Below, piece by piece: positions 1-8,309 of a stretch of DNA of 26,274 bases; within the stretch, counting starts at the first letter, position 1; every line of letters begins with the position of its first letter. A program made the position numbers and the translations under genes. The stretch is taken from NCBI GenBank assembly GCA_048054495.1, contig JBGMQN010000080.1:1-26274 (forward strand), given 5' to 3'. The notes under the pieces are model-generated. The model made no database searches, was not told the DNA's origin, and saw only the letters and a program-made list of their open reading frames with translations. Source of the stretch: JADFRG01 sp048054495 (GTDB lineage Bacteria > Chloroflexota > Anaerolineae > Anaerolineales > E44-bin32).

Positions 1-1575
1 TCAGATGCGCTCGTTGCCGGAAGCGTGGGTCCGCTGGGTGTACGCATGGCTCCATTCGGTCGAGTCAAGCCTGAGGAAGCGTATGAAGCATTCACCGAGC
101 AAATCACCGCTCTAGAGCAGGCAGGCGCGGACTTAATCTCGCTGGAAACACAAAGCGATCTCTACGAATTGCGCGAGGGAATTCAGGCCGCCAAAGTCGC
201 AGGCGACCTGCCCGTAATTGCTTCGGTTACTTTCACGCGAGACGACCGCACGCTGCTCGGGGACACACCTGCCCAGGCCGCCACGCTGCTCTGGGAGGCC
301 GGCGCGGATGTGATTGGAGCGAACTGTTCCGGGGGGCCGGCTCAGTTGCTTCGAGTACTGCAGGCTATGCGGCGCGCGGTGCCAGAAGCTAAGTTCTCCG
401 TAATGCCGAACGCGGGTTGGCCGGAGCAAGTCGGGGGACGCATTATGTACCCGGCCGCTGCCGACTACTTCTCGGATTACGCGCGTGCATACACCCAGGT
501 CGGAGCCAGCATCATCGGAGGATGCTGTGGAACGACCGCCGAGCATATCGCTCATATGCGGGTGGCATTCGAACAAGCCGATCCCACCCGGGTCAGCACC
601 ATATCCATTGAGACCGACGAAGATCTCGAGATACTCATATCCGGTCAGTTGGAACCCACCCATTTGAGTTCAAAGTTGGGAACGGGCGAATTTGTTCTCT
701 CCGTTGAAGTCAATCCACCGCGCGGCCTTTCGGTAGAGAAACTTCTTGCCGGAGCGCGTCTGCTTGCCGATGCTGGGGCGGATGTCATCAACGTTTCGGA
801 CAGTCCTATGGCCCGCCTGCGTATGAGCCCGTGGGCCGTGTGCCATCTCATCCAGCACGACGTGGGGCTCGAGACCATCCTCCATTTCCCGACCCGGGGG
901 CGCAACTTGCTTCGTGTACAGGGCGACCTCCTGGCCGCACATGCCACGGGAGTCCGCAACATCTTCGTAGTGATGGGCGATCCCACTTCCATCGGCGATT
1001 ACCCAGAAGCAACCGATAACTTCGATGTGGTCCCCTCTGGGCTAATCAAGCTCGTTAAGCATGGGTTCAATGCCGGGCTCGACCACCATGGGGATAAGAT
1101 CGGGGAGGCCACTTCGTTTTATGTAGGATGTGCGTTAAATCCTGAAGCGGCCAATATGGAGCAGGAAATACGTGTACTGCGACGAAAGATCGAGGCCGGC
1201 GCGGATTTCGTGCTGACCCAGCCCGTGTTTGAGCCCGAGCGTGTCGAGCAAACGATCTCCGCCTTTGAAGATCGGCACGGGCCCCTTGGCATACCGGTGC
1301 TTGTCGGCATACTTCCATTGTACGGAATCAAGCACGCCCGGTTCTTGCATAACGAGGTGCCTGGCATCTCAATTCCGGAAGCGATCCAGAAACGCGTGTC
1401 GGCCGCTGGCGATCGTGCACCGCAGGCTGGGATAGCTATTGCGGTCGAGATCCTTGACCATCTGAAAGATAGTGTGGGCGGCGCTTACTTGATGCCACCA
1501 TTTGGCCGGTATGATATGGCGGCCGAGATCATCGAATCCGTTGCAGAACGGGCGCCTTCGCGGCTAGGTAAGTAG
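1..1575 (+). CDS. Bifunctional homocysteine S-methyltransferase / 5,10-methylenetetrahydrofolate reductase (5'-truncated)
   Basis: The reading frame is open from base 1, and the codons before the GTG at 25 encode the typical GSxGPLG segment of homocysteine S-methyltransferases, so the true start lies outside the window (roughly 90 residues missing, inferred). The N-terminal half holds the zinc thiolates of this family: the Cys of GANCSGGP (codon 325-327) and the Cys pair of GGCCGTT (523-528). From about codon 225 an MTHFR TIM barrel follows, with FVLSVEVNPPRG, the FPTRGRN and VMGDP segments and a C-terminal LMPPFGRY. Fusions of this kind (YitJ-type) reduce methylene-THF and methylate homocysteine to methionine in the cytosol; which methyl donor this one uses cannot be told from sequence. 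No gene follows closely: 129 bases separate it from the next start. Confidence 0.93.
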   Translation, partial: SDALVAGSVGPLGVRMAPFGRVKPEEAYEAFTEQITALEQAGADLISLETQSDLYELREGIQAAKVAGDLPVIASVTFTRDDRTLLGDTPAQAATLLWEAGADVIGANCSGGPAQLLRVLQAMRRAVPEAKFSVMPNAGWPEQVGGRIMYPAAADYFSDYARAYTQVGASIIGGCCGTTAEHIAHMRVAFEQADPTRVSTISIETDEDLEILISGQLEPTHLSSKLGTGEFVLSVEVNPPRGLSVEKLLAGARLLADAGADVINVSDSPMARLRMSPWAVCHLIQHDVGLETILHFPTRGRNLLRVQGDLLAAHATGVRNIFVVMGDPTSIGDYPEATDNFDVVPSGLIKLVKHGFNAGLDHHGDKIGEATSFYVGCALNPEAANMEQEIRVLRRKIEAGADFVLTQPVFEPERVEQTISAFEDRHGPLGIPVLVGILPLYGIKHARFLHNEVPGISIPEAIQKRVSAAGDRAPQAGIAIAVEILDHLKDSVGGAYLMPPFGRYDMAAEIIESVAERAPSRLGK

Positions 1576-1704
1576 AGGCATTTGCGAGTTCTACTTTGAG
1601 AATGAGACTATCTTAGGCTGCTCTAGGGATCCGGGTGAGAATTCCATGCAAATCATGCAGGATCGCTAGAATGTCAATTCCAGAATCGGAGTGAGGGTTC
1701 CAGA

Positions 1705-2046
1705 ATGAGTGACTTAGCGGATCGCGAACTTAATCCGCCTCGTGGGGGAGGCGTCTCGCCCCTCGAGGGAGCCGAGCTGCAGCGTTACCTTGAGAAGCTC
1801 GGCAATGACTGGGAAGTGATCGACGACCGGCACTTGGAGAAGCAGTATAAATTCAAGGACTTTCAGTCTGCCCTCGATTTCGTGAATAAGGTGGGAGAGT
1901 TAGCAGAGTCGGTCGATCACCATCCTGACCTCTGCCTGGGCTGGGGCAAGGCCAGCATCACGATCTCCACCCACAGCATCGATGGCCTCTCAGAGGCCGA
2001 CTTCGTCTTCGCCGCCCGCGCCGATCGATTTGCTGCGTCGATCTAG
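1705..2046 (+). CDS. phhB: 4a-hydroxytetrahydrobiopterin dehydratase (pterin-4a-carbinolamine dehydratase)
   Basis: A 113-residue protein of the PCD/DCoH family. The family signature is intact near residues 71-96: VDHHPDL (tandem His that act in dehydration of 4a-hydroxytetrahydropterin), then ISTHSIDGLSEADF. About 20 residues precede the usual domain start and look disordered. The enzyme normally recycles the pterin cofactor of aromatic amino-acid hydroxylases; no hydroxylase is visible here. In many bacteria without one, PCD-like proteins have been linked to molybdopterin or folate side reactions, so the physiological substrate is uncertain. The ATG at 1705 has a purine-rich GTGAGGG about 8 nt upstream as ribosome binding site. 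It converges on the CoA-transferase, with about 100 bases between the two stop codons. Confidence 0.88.
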   Translation: MSDLADRELNPPRGGGVSPLEGAELQRYLEKLGNDWEVIDDRHLEKQYKFKDFQSALDFVNKVGELAESVDHHPDLCLGWGKASITISTHSIDGLSEADFVFAARADRFAASI

Positions 2047-2150
2047 CCAGGATAGCCAACCGATCAACGGCCAACATCCAACTGTGCGGAAGTAATAGGG
2101 ACCCTGCAAAGTCATTAGCGATTGTTACGCAGCGATTTGATAGATCGTCG

Positions 2151-3497
2151 CTACTGCAAGGCGGTTTTGAATCGTGCGCTTGTGTCGGCCCGGACCTCTT
2201 CGAGGGATGCGTCGGGCATGATCTCGAGCAAGTTCAGTTCTTGGCCGACAAATTCGAAAACGGCCAGCTCAGTGATCACGGTGTTGACTGCCCCCAGGGC
2301 GGTGAGCGGCAAATCACATTCCGGCACGATCTTGGGCGATCCGTCTTTCTTGCGATGAGTCATTGTAACGATCAAGCGCTTCGCGCCCTGAGCCAAATCC
2401 ATCGCGCCACCTACCCCCAACAGCGGCCTGCCCGGCGCGGCCCAATTCGCCAGGTTGGCGTTCTCATCGACTTGTAGACCTCCCATAATGGCCACATCGA
2501 CATGTCCGCCGCGAATCAAGGCAAACGAGTCGGAACTGTCGAAATAACTGCTTCCGGGAAGCGCGGTGACCGGAATCTTGCCGGCGTTGACCGGATACTC
2601 CATGGCGCCGCCTTCTTCCGGTGAAGGTCCGACACCGAGCATCCCATTTTCGCTATGCAGGATCACGTCATTTTCGGGGGTGATGAGGTCAGCGATCAGC
2701 GTGGGAATTCCTACCCCCAGGTTGACGACGTCACCCGGCTTTAATTCCCGTAACGCTCGTTTAGCGATTCGCATCCGCAGCTCGCTGACCTTCGACTCTC
2801 CGGCAAGGACAGAGGCGGAGGAGCCCAGGTCCTCCAACGACGTGCTGACTTCAACCAAGTAATCGACGTAGTTTCCGGGCGTGTGTATATGTTCCGGATC
2901 GAGCTCGCCGACGGGCACGATGTGCTCAGCTTCCGCGATCACCAGATCGGCAGCGGTGGCCATGACCTTGTTGAAATTGCGCTCCGTCATCCGGTACGCG
3001 AGATTCCCGGCGGTGTCTGCCTTCCACGCATGAACGAAAGCCACATCGGCCCGCAGCGCGGGGACCAAAACGTAGGTCTGGCCGTTGATGACTTTCGTTT
3101 CAGTTCCTTCTCCTAATGCAGTTCCGATGGCCGTTCTCGTATAAAAGCCGCCGATCCCCGCCCCGCCCGCACGGATCGCCTCGACCAGTGATCCCTGCGG
3201 TATCAGCTCCACCTCAATGCGCCCTTCCTGCGCGGCCTGCACCGCTTCCGGATTGGAAGTAAAGAACGATCCGATAGCCTTCTTGATCTGCCCGCCCAGC
3301 AGCAACCGCCCGCCTCCGAGGCCCGGTTCTCCGACATTATTGCCGACATAGGTTAGATTCTTCGTACCGGTCTCGGCTAAGGCGTGTAGCAGATGCATCG
3401 GATTGCCCGTCATTCCGAACCCGCCCGCCATCAGTGTGGCGCCCTCCGGTACCATGTGTGCGGCTTCCTCTGGGGTAATCTGGGGAACACGTCTCAT
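2151..3497 (-). CDS. 3-oxoacid CoA-transferase, fused alpha and beta subunits (SCOT-type)
   Basis: A 448-residue class I CoA-transferase. Residues 1-215 match the alpha subunit (GGFGMTGNP glycine loop, then VGNNVGEPGLGGG, HAWKADTAGNLAYR and the THxPGxYVD-like end). A short linker (about 217-240) leads into the beta subunit at 241-448, with LGVGIPTL and SENGMLG, where Glu283 is the catalytic glutamate that forms the CoA thioester. The family moves CoA between succinyl-CoA or acetyl-CoA and acetoacetate or related 3-oxoacids. The subunits are usually separate genes (scoA/scoB, atoD/atoA) in bacteria, and the fusion resembles the mitochondrial arrangement. The exact acyl acceptor is not determined. 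The gene appears monocistronic. The start at ATG 3497 has no clear Shine-Dalgarno sequence but lies 11 nt after a TATATT box. Confidence 0.9.
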   Translation of the reverse strand: MRRVPQITPEEAAHMVPEGATLMAGGFGMTGNPMHLLHALAETGTKNLTYVGNNVGEPGLGGGRLLLGGQIKKAIGSFFTSNPEAVQAAQEGRIEVELIPQGSLVEAIRAGGAGIGGFYTRTAIGTALGEGTETKVINGQTYVLVPALRADVAFVHAWKADTAGNLAYRMTERNFNKVMATAADLVIAEAEHIVPVGELDPEHIHTPGNYVDYLVEVSTSLEDLGSSASVLAGESKVSELRMRIAKRALRELKPGDVVNLGVGIPTLIADLITPENDVILHSENGMLGVGPSPEEGGAMEYPVNAGKIPVTALPGSSYFDSSDSFALIRGGHVDVAIMGGLQVDENANLANWAAPGRPLLGVGGAMDLAQGAKRLIVTMTHRKKDGSPKIVPECDLPLTALGAVNTVITELAVFEFVGQELNLLEIMPDASLEEVRADTSARFKTALQ

Positions 3498-3508
3498 CGG
3501 GACTCAGT

Positions 3509-3514
3509 AATATA
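3509..3514 (-). promoter_or_regulatory. Probable -10 box of the CoA-transferase gene
   Basis: TATATT on the minus strand, ending 11 nt before the ATG at 3497. With a usual 7-nt distance to the transcription start, the mRNA would carry only about 4 untranslated bases. No convincing -35 hexamer is seen. Confidence 0.4.
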
Positions 3515-3733
3515 CTGTCGAATCTGCCGGAGGATTCTCGAGCGTGGTCAAGACCCTGCGAACCTGACCACTGGGCGGCTAGCAGGTGCTGGACGAGTAC
3601 AGTTACCGCAGTCGAACCATCTATCCCCTACAAGCGCCCGCGGCACAAGAACCCTGCCATTGGCGTCACCTACTTCTGCTTTCCCGCTGATTTGGCTCGT
3701 GAGCTGGGCATCTAGCCACCCCGTTGTCTGTGC
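3515..3733. other. Intergenic region with no recognised feature
   Basis: This is the left part of the 428-base space between the divergent CoA-transferase and metG genes. I see no tRNA, no intrinsic terminator and no ORF with protein-like composition on either strand. Anything regulating the CoA-transferase would be expected in its left end. Confidence 0.5.
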
Positions 3734-3761
3734 TTGACCTCTTTGAATCAGACGTTACAAT
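3734..3761 (+). promoter_or_regulatory. Sigma70-type promoter of the metG leader
   Basis: TTGACC (3734-3739), a 16-base spacer, and TACAAT (3756-3761). It is one of the best -35/-10 pairs in the window. The predicted transcription start falls at about 3767-3769, essentially on the ATG of the leader ORF and about 158 bases before metG. Confidence 0.7.
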
Positions 3762-3768
3762 AAGCGCG

Positions 3769-3852
3769 ATGCTTGAACTCGCAGGGATGGTCATGTGCGG
3801 GAACTCACTGCCGATAGAGCGAGCGCCATCGGCCTGGGAGGGGCGCGCCTAA
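3769..3852 (+). CDS. Putative leader peptide upstream of metG (27 aa)
   Basis: A 28-codon ORF (ATG to TAA) that begins 7 nt after the TACAAT box, so it would be read from a leaderless transcript. The peptide begins MLELAGMVMCG and has Met at positions 1, 7 and 9, which is suggestive in front of methionyl-tRNA synthetase. Its TAA is directly followed by CCAGCGC (3853-3859), which is complementary to the 3' part of the downstream terminator. I infer a role as an attenuation leader peptide. It has no homology I recognise, and a chance ORF of this length is possible. Confidence 0.35.
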   Translation: MLELAGMVMCGNSLPIERAPSAWEGRA

Positions 3853-3896
3853 CCAGCGCAGATCCGACCGGAAGCACCGCCAGCCTCGCGCTGGCG
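3853..3896 (+). promoter_or_regulatory. Candidate antiterminator/terminator switch of metG
   Basis: CCAGCGC (3853-3859) is perfectly complementary to GCGCTGG (3888-3894). The same downstream bases also form the terminator stem CGCCAGC/GCTGGCG (3878-3884 with 3890-3896), so the two structures exclude each other. A separate perfect 6-bp hairpin GCCGAT/ATCGGC (3810-3815 with 3828-3833) lies within the leader ORF. This is the architecture expected of an attenuator. The pairing is seen in the sequence; the switching is inference. Confidence 0.4.
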
Positions 3897-3904
3897 ATTT
3901 TTTT
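3878..3904 (+). terminator. Intrinsic terminator 21 nt upstream of metG
   Basis: A perfect 7-bp stem CGCCAGC/GCTGGCG with a 5-base loop is followed by A and seven Ts (3898-3904). It lies between the leader promoter and the metG ribosome binding site, so it must be bypassed for metG to be expressed from the 3734 promoter. No other gene ends here on the plus strand, which argues for a regulatory terminator. Confidence 0.75.
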
Positions 3905-3925
3905 ATTTAGGAAAGCGAGCGACAC

Positions 3926-5707
3926 GTGAGCGACAAGATCCATGTCAGTGTGGCCTGGCCTTATGCCAACGGCGACCTGCACGTCGGGCATCTAGCGGGT
4001 GCCTATCTGCCGGCCGACATCTTCGCGCGCTATCACCGCCTTAAAGGCAACCAGGTGCTGATGGTATCGGGCTCGGATTCTCATGGCACGCCCATTACGG
4101 TCGAGGCGTACAAGAAGAACCAATCCCCAAGGGAGCTTTTTGAGCATTACCACCAACGGTTCCTGGACACACAGCTTGCCATCGGCATCAGCTATGACCT
4201 CTTCACCCATACCGATACCGAAAACCACCACCGGATCGCCCAGGATTTCTTCCTGCGTCTGCGCGAGCAAGAGTACCTGTACCTTGAGAAGCAGAATCAA
4301 CTTTATTCCGAATCGGAGGGACGCTTTCTGCCGGACCGCTACGTCGAAGGCACCTGCCCGATCTGTGGATACGGCGAGGCGCGCGGCGACCAGTGTGACA
4401 ACTGCGGCAATCTGCTAGACGCGCTGGATCTGATCGATCCTCGCAGCAAGATCGACGGAAGTACGCCAGTGGTGCGTGAAACTGAGCACTTCTTCCTTGA
4501 CCTGCCGGCCTTCTCGGACCGTCTGCTCGAGTACCTCGATCGGCACGCCGATCATTGGCGGCCTAATGTTTACAAATTTGCCCGTAACTACATAGAGGGC
4601 GGGCTGCTGGGGCGCCCCGTCACACGCGATATCAAGTGGGGTATCCCAGTTCCGCTTCCGGAGTGGGATGACAAGCGCCTCTACGTGTGGTTCGAGGCTG
4701 TGATGGGGTATTTCACCGCCTCCGTTGAGTGGGCCAATAACATCGGAGAGCCTGAAGCCTGGAAGGCCTGGTGGTATGACCCCGCCGCCAAGATCTACAA
4801 CTTCATCGGCAAGGACAATATCCCCTTCCACACTTTGATCTGGCAGGCGGAGCTTATGGGCGTAGATCGCATCTTCGAGCAGGATGAGAACCTGCATCTC
4901 AATCTTCCCTACGACGTTCCCGCCAACGAGTTTATGACCTTCGAGGGAGCGCAATTCAGCAAGAGCCGCAACTGGGCGGTTTGGCTTCCTGATATTCTGG
5001 AGCGGTTCGACGCGGATGCCATCCGCTACTACATCGCGGCGGCGATGCCGGAATCGCGGGACAGCGACTTTTCTTGGGCGGATTTTCTCAGTCGCAACAA
5101 CGATGAGCTCGTTGCGACGTGGGGAAATTTGGCCAACCGGGTGAGCTCATTTGCGTACAAGCATTGGGAGGGTAAGGTGCCCGAGCCGGGGAACTTGAGT
5201 GCCCAAGATCAGGAGCTATTAGAACGGGTTGAGGGCGGATTTGAAACCGTTGGTGCGCACGTGGAGGCGGTGCGGCTGCGGGCCGCGCTGCAAGAGGCGA
5301 TGCGGTTGGCCCGCGAAGTCAACGGCTACCTGGATCGGGCCCCTTGGTTTGGCGTGATCGATGAGGACAAGCCGGCGGCTGCCCGGACCGTCTATACCGC
5401 GCTGAAAGCGGTCGACTCGTTGAAGGTGCTGTTTGCGCCCTTTTTGCCGTTCAGCTCCGAGAGACTACACACCGCGCTCGGCAATGAGGGCCGGCTGTTT
5501 GGCGAGCAACGAATAGAAACCTACCAGGAAGAGACCCGCGCGCACTCCGCACTGATCTACGATGGAACCAGTGCAATCGGCCGCTGGGCGCCGAGCAAGC
5601 TGCCCCCTGGCCAGTCGTTGACCAAGCCAAAGCCGCTCTACAGAAAGTTAGATGAAGACATCGTGGAGTTGGAGCGGGCGAGGCTGGGAGCGGAAAACGC
5701 ATCGTAA
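3926..5707 (+). CDS. metG: Methionyl-tRNA synthetase
   Basis: A 593-residue class I aminoacyl-tRNA synthetase that charges tRNA-Met in the cytosol. The HIGH motif is HVGH (residues 19-22) after PYANGDLHVGH. The connective domain holds a zinc knuckle CxxC-x9-CxxC around residues 143-160. The KMSKS loop reads FSKS near residue 345. The anticodon-binding helices with NGYLDRAPW follow. The C-terminal EMAP/Trbp-like tRNA-binding domain of long MetRS forms is absent, as in many bacteria with the shorter type. The GTG start at 3926 is supported by AGGAAAG (3909-3915), 10 nt upstream, and by the conserved N-terminus. Expression is probably controlled through the leader and terminator described upstream. 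It converges on the MBL hydrolase gene with 46 bases between. Confidence 0.97.
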   Translation: MSDKIHVSVAWPYANGDLHVGHLAGAYLPADIFARYHRLKGNQVLMVSGSDSHGTPITVEAYKKNQSPRELFEHYHQRFLDTQLAIGISYDLFTHTDTENHHRIAQDFFLRLREQEYLYLEKQNQLYSESEGRFLPDRYVEGTCPICGYGEARGDQCDNCGNLLDALDLIDPRSKIDGSTPVVRETEHFFLDLPAFSDRLLEYLDRHADHWRPNVYKFARNYIEGGLLGRPVTRDIKWGIPVPLPEWDDKRLYVWFEAVMGYFTASVEWANNIGEPEAWKAWWYDPAAKIYNFIGKDNIPFHTLIWQAELMGVDRIFEQDENLHLNLPYDVPANEFMTFEGAQFSKSRNWAVWLPDILERFDADAIRYYIAAAMPESRDSDFSWADFLSRNNDELVATWGNLANRVSSFAYKHWEGKVPEPGNLSAQDQELLERVEGGFETVGAHVEAVRLRAALQEAMRLAREVNGYLDRAPWFGVIDEDKPAAARTVYTALKAVDSLKVLFAPFLPFSSERLHTALGNEGRLFGEQRIETYQEETRAHSALIYDGTSAIGRWAPSKLPPGQSLTKPKPLYRKLDEDIVELERARLGAENAS

Positions 5708-5753
5708 GATCCGACTGGCCTAATTCGTCATACTGCTGGTCGGCAGCCCCCAA

Positions 5754-6437
5754 CTAAGTCCCCCACTTCTCCCGGAAGCGCTCCGAGGCGCGCGTGGTGA
5801 TTGGTTTGCCGTGCCCGAAGACTGCCACCTCGAATTGGAGTGCCGCCAGCTGTAGCAAGGTCTCTCGACCAAGCCCAAAGTCTTCGAAGATGGGCGGGTA
5901 TCCTAGCCTGAGGAAGTTACTGGCCGCATCGGCAGCGATCAGCACCTCATCATGCAGCAATAGGGCGACCTGCCCCGCGGCGTGCCCGGGAGCGTGGATA
6001 ACCCGTATGCCTCCCGCAAATTCAAGGATCTCGCCGTCCGACAGCTCATGCTCGATTTCGGTGGGCTCGATCCCAGATTTGCGTCGTTGGGCAAGACCCG
6101 AAATAAATTTCCAAAGGATTCCGGGAGCGGGATCGAGCGGTCGCATGGTTTTTCCCACGCGAATCATTTCGGCATCCTCATGGTGCATCCAGGCCGGGGC
6201 GCCCGTGCGCTCTTTGAGCGCCTTGAGGCTCCCGGTATGATCGGCATGCAGGTGGGTCACCAAGATGTTCTTGATATCCTGCGGTTCCCGTCCCAATTCC
6301 CGAACCGCAGCCAGGATCTTGTCGGCGCTGCCTGGGACCCCCGTGTCGATCAGTGTCAGGCCACTGTCGCTATCCAACAGAAAGGCGTTGACATAGCCTA
6401 GCGAGATCTGGTTGAGGCCTGGAATAATGTTCTGCAA
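5754..6437 (-). CDS. MBL-fold metallo-hydrolase
   Basis: A 227-residue metallo-beta-lactamase superfamily protein. The metal-binding motif THLHADH is at residues 61-67, followed by His152 (HAPGHAAG), Asp170 (AADA) and His209 (FGHGKP), a complete dinuclear site as in glyoxalase II-like hydrolases. No signal peptide is seen, so it is probably cytosolic. The substrate is unknown. It starts 3 nt after the stop of the aldehyde dehydrogenase gene, so the two are almost certainly co-transcribed and may be translationally coupled. Together with the upstream crotonase, this suggests hydrolysis of an acyl-thioester or similar ester in the same pathway, but that is inference. Confidence 0.88.
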   Translation of the reverse strand: MQNIIPGLNQISLGYVNAFLLDSDSGLTLIDTGVPGSADKILAAVRELGREPQDIKNILVTHLHADHTGSLKALKERTGAPAWMHHEDAEMIRVGKTMRPLDPAPGILWKFISGLAQRRKSGIEPTEIEHELSDGEILEFAGGIRVIHAPGHAAGQVALLLHDEVLIAADAASNFLRLGYPPIFEDFGLGRETLLQLAALQFEVAVFGHGKPITTRASERFREKWGT

Positions 6438-6440
6438 TGG

Positions 6441-8201
6441 TCAGGCTGTTAGCGCGCTCCAGAAGACTCCAAGAAGCTTACCCACCCCGGGTTTGGCATC
6501 GAAATAGGCCAACCGCCTTGTGAATGCAGCCATGCGCTTCTTGGTCACCAAGAATGGGTTGGGGAACTTCTTGAACGGCGCGCGGATGACAGCCTTTTGG
6601 GTGCGTTCGAACATGAGGGCGTTGCAGATCACTCCGATTCCAGACTGCACATCATAGATGTCGTCGTTCGGGTAGCTGCCCCAGGGGGTGACCACCCAGC
6701 ATATGCCAAAGCCCGTGAAGTCATTGACATAGACCGTTCCATAGTGGAGGTCGGCGATGGCTCTCTCAAACGCAGCCGCAATCTCTGGATCCCGGAGCGA
6801 TTTCGGGTGAACCAGAATCGTGGCGCTTAGCGTTCCCCAGAGACGATCGTTGGCGAAGGCAACCGCCCGCTCGAGATACTCGGCAACGCTATCCGCCTCC
6901 AAGGCAGTCTCTGCCATAAGTGAACAGAAGCCTTCGGTCGTGAATGCGATTTCGTCCTCCCGCGTCGAATCAACATCCGCGATCAGTGTCCAGGGTAAGT
7001 TGCCTTCCTTTGCCCGACCGAAGCGCAGCGCCTCCGGATGCTCGGCCATAAAGGACTCGTGAATTCCAGCCGAGCCGGGATACCAGGCCTTACGAGTTTC
7101 CACGCTTGAGAAGACATCACCCAGTTTGGCGATCAGATTCTGCCTGTGGATCCACCCTTTGTGCTGTATAAGCACGCGCGGCGTAAGGCAGTAATATCCT
7201 GAATTGAATATCAGCCAGGTCGCGAGTTGCGTCGCCTGGTATTTAAGGTCGCTCTCGCTCCAGGGTCCGGGCACGACGATCACCGGACTCACGTTGCCGA
7301 GCTCCGCTTCGATTCGCTTCGTCAGTCTTGGATCCCGACGCGCCTTCCTCTCGTCCCGCTCCTTGCCCACTCCGAACACGATTGCCTCGAAAGTCTTGTC
7401 TGAGCCGGTCAGATGGATCTCGTCCACTAGCGGGTGATCGGCCAGGTAAGAACCTTCGCTTACGCCGCCATACACCATCCGCATGTACCCGCGGTCAATG
7501 AGCGGGCGGAGCACCTTCTCCATGATCGGACCGATATAGGCGTTAACGGGGTTGAGCTTCAGGATCACGACCTGCAGTGGCACTAAGAGCTTGTACAGCG
7601 ATTGGCCAAGGGGCAAGTATGGGATGTTACCGGCGCCGAGAACCAGCGCCACCTTCCCAGCTGAGGGCGGGTTTCTGTAGGGCAATGCCTGCTCCGCAAT
7701 CAAGTCCCGCTCGGTTACCTCAGGCTGCATCCACACCTCAGCCTTGGTCCCGAGGTAGATGAGGCTTTCAAGCGAACTCTGAGGAAATACCTGCGCCACG
7801 ACCTGGCCATCCGAGCGCTGACGGATCGGCCCCGGAATTCTTGGCCTGCCACTCACGCGTATGTCTTCAAGGGACTGTCGCAGGATGCGCAGGAGACGAA
7901 ATATGGGCCAGATCGAGGCCCATTCTTCGCCTTCACCAAAGCTGCCACGCTTTTCGTTCTTCATCTCGAGGCTGACAGCAACCCACTCTTCGGAGGCCTC
8001 CTCCATGGCCTCCATCATTTCGTCCAGGATCTGGATGCGTTCCTTGATCTCAAGGGATACCCATTCATCTTTATGCGCCGAAAGCTCGTTCAGGGCATCG
8101 TCCATTGCGGCCTGAGAGGTTTTCCGGTATTCGCCCTCGAACTCGGGGAACTTGATCGTCCCCGTAGCTCTCTCAGCTTGCGTTTCTACACCGTGAACCA
8201 T
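6441..8201 (-). CDS. Divergent aldehyde dehydrogenase superfamily protein
   Basis: A 586-residue protein, longer than a normal ALDH (about 480-500). The ALDH core is visible: GAGNIPY (counterpart of the NFP segment that bears the catalytic Asn), LKLNPVN (cofactor Lys), HLTGS, EAELGNVSP (catalytic Glu) and FNSGYYCLTPR, where Cys follows Tyr-Tyr instead of the usual Gly-Gln. Extra parts are a charged helical N-terminus (about 100 residues), an Arg/Lys-rich insertion before EAELG, and a basic C-terminal tail of about 70 residues that could touch the membrane. It may oxidise an aldehyde or reduce an acyl-CoA; the sequence does not decide. The ATG at 8201 has a strong AGGAGG 7 nt upstream. It lies 108 nt after the PaaG-like gene and 3 nt before the MBL gene, so it is part of the same run. 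Confidence 0.82.
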   Translation of the reverse strand: MVHGVETQAERATGTIKFPEFEGEYRKTSQAAMDDALNELSAHKDEWVSLEIKERIQILDEMMEAMEEASEEWVAVSLEMKNEKRGSFGEGEEWASIWPIFRLLRILRQSLEDIRVSGRPRIPGPIRQRSDGQVVAQVFPQSSLESLIYLGTKAEVWMQPEVTERDLIAEQALPYRNPPSAGKVALVLGAGNIPYLPLGQSLYKLLVPLQVVILKLNPVNAYIGPIMEKVLRPLIDRGYMRMVYGGVSEGSYLADHPLVDEIHLTGSDKTFEAIVFGVGKERDERKARRDPRLTKRIEAELGNVSPVIVVPGPWSESDLKYQATQLATWLIFNSGYYCLTPRVLIQHKGWIHRQNLIAKLGDVFSSVETRKAWYPGSAGIHESFMAEHPEALRFGRAKEGNLPWTLIADVDSTREDEIAFTTEGFCSLMAETALEADSVAEYLERAVAFANDRLWGTLSATILVHPKSLRDPEIAAAFERAIADLHYGTVYVNDFTGFGICWVVTPWGSYPNDDIYDVQSGIGVICNALMFERTQKAVIRAPFKKFPNPFLVTKKRMAAFTRRLAYFDAKPGVGKLLGVFWSALTA

Positions 8202-8309
8202 ATCTAGCCTCCTGTGGCAGAAGGGGGAGCGGAAATGATGAGATTGCTAGTTTGAACACCGCGAGGCAGGAAGAGCTATTTCGATCGACTGCGCAGGAAA
8301 AGACTCGGC

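Noticed and set aside
133..1435. Several antisense and out-of-frame ORFs inside the methyltransferase/MTHFR gene
   Set aside because: Shadow frames of a high-GC gene; the sense frame carries all conserved motifs.
3768..3925. T-box or SAM-type riboswitch in the metG leader
   Set aside because: The leader shows GCACCGC near the terminator, but the UGGN core of a T-box is absent and no stem I/specifier arrangement is seen. No SAM-I or related core motif is present.
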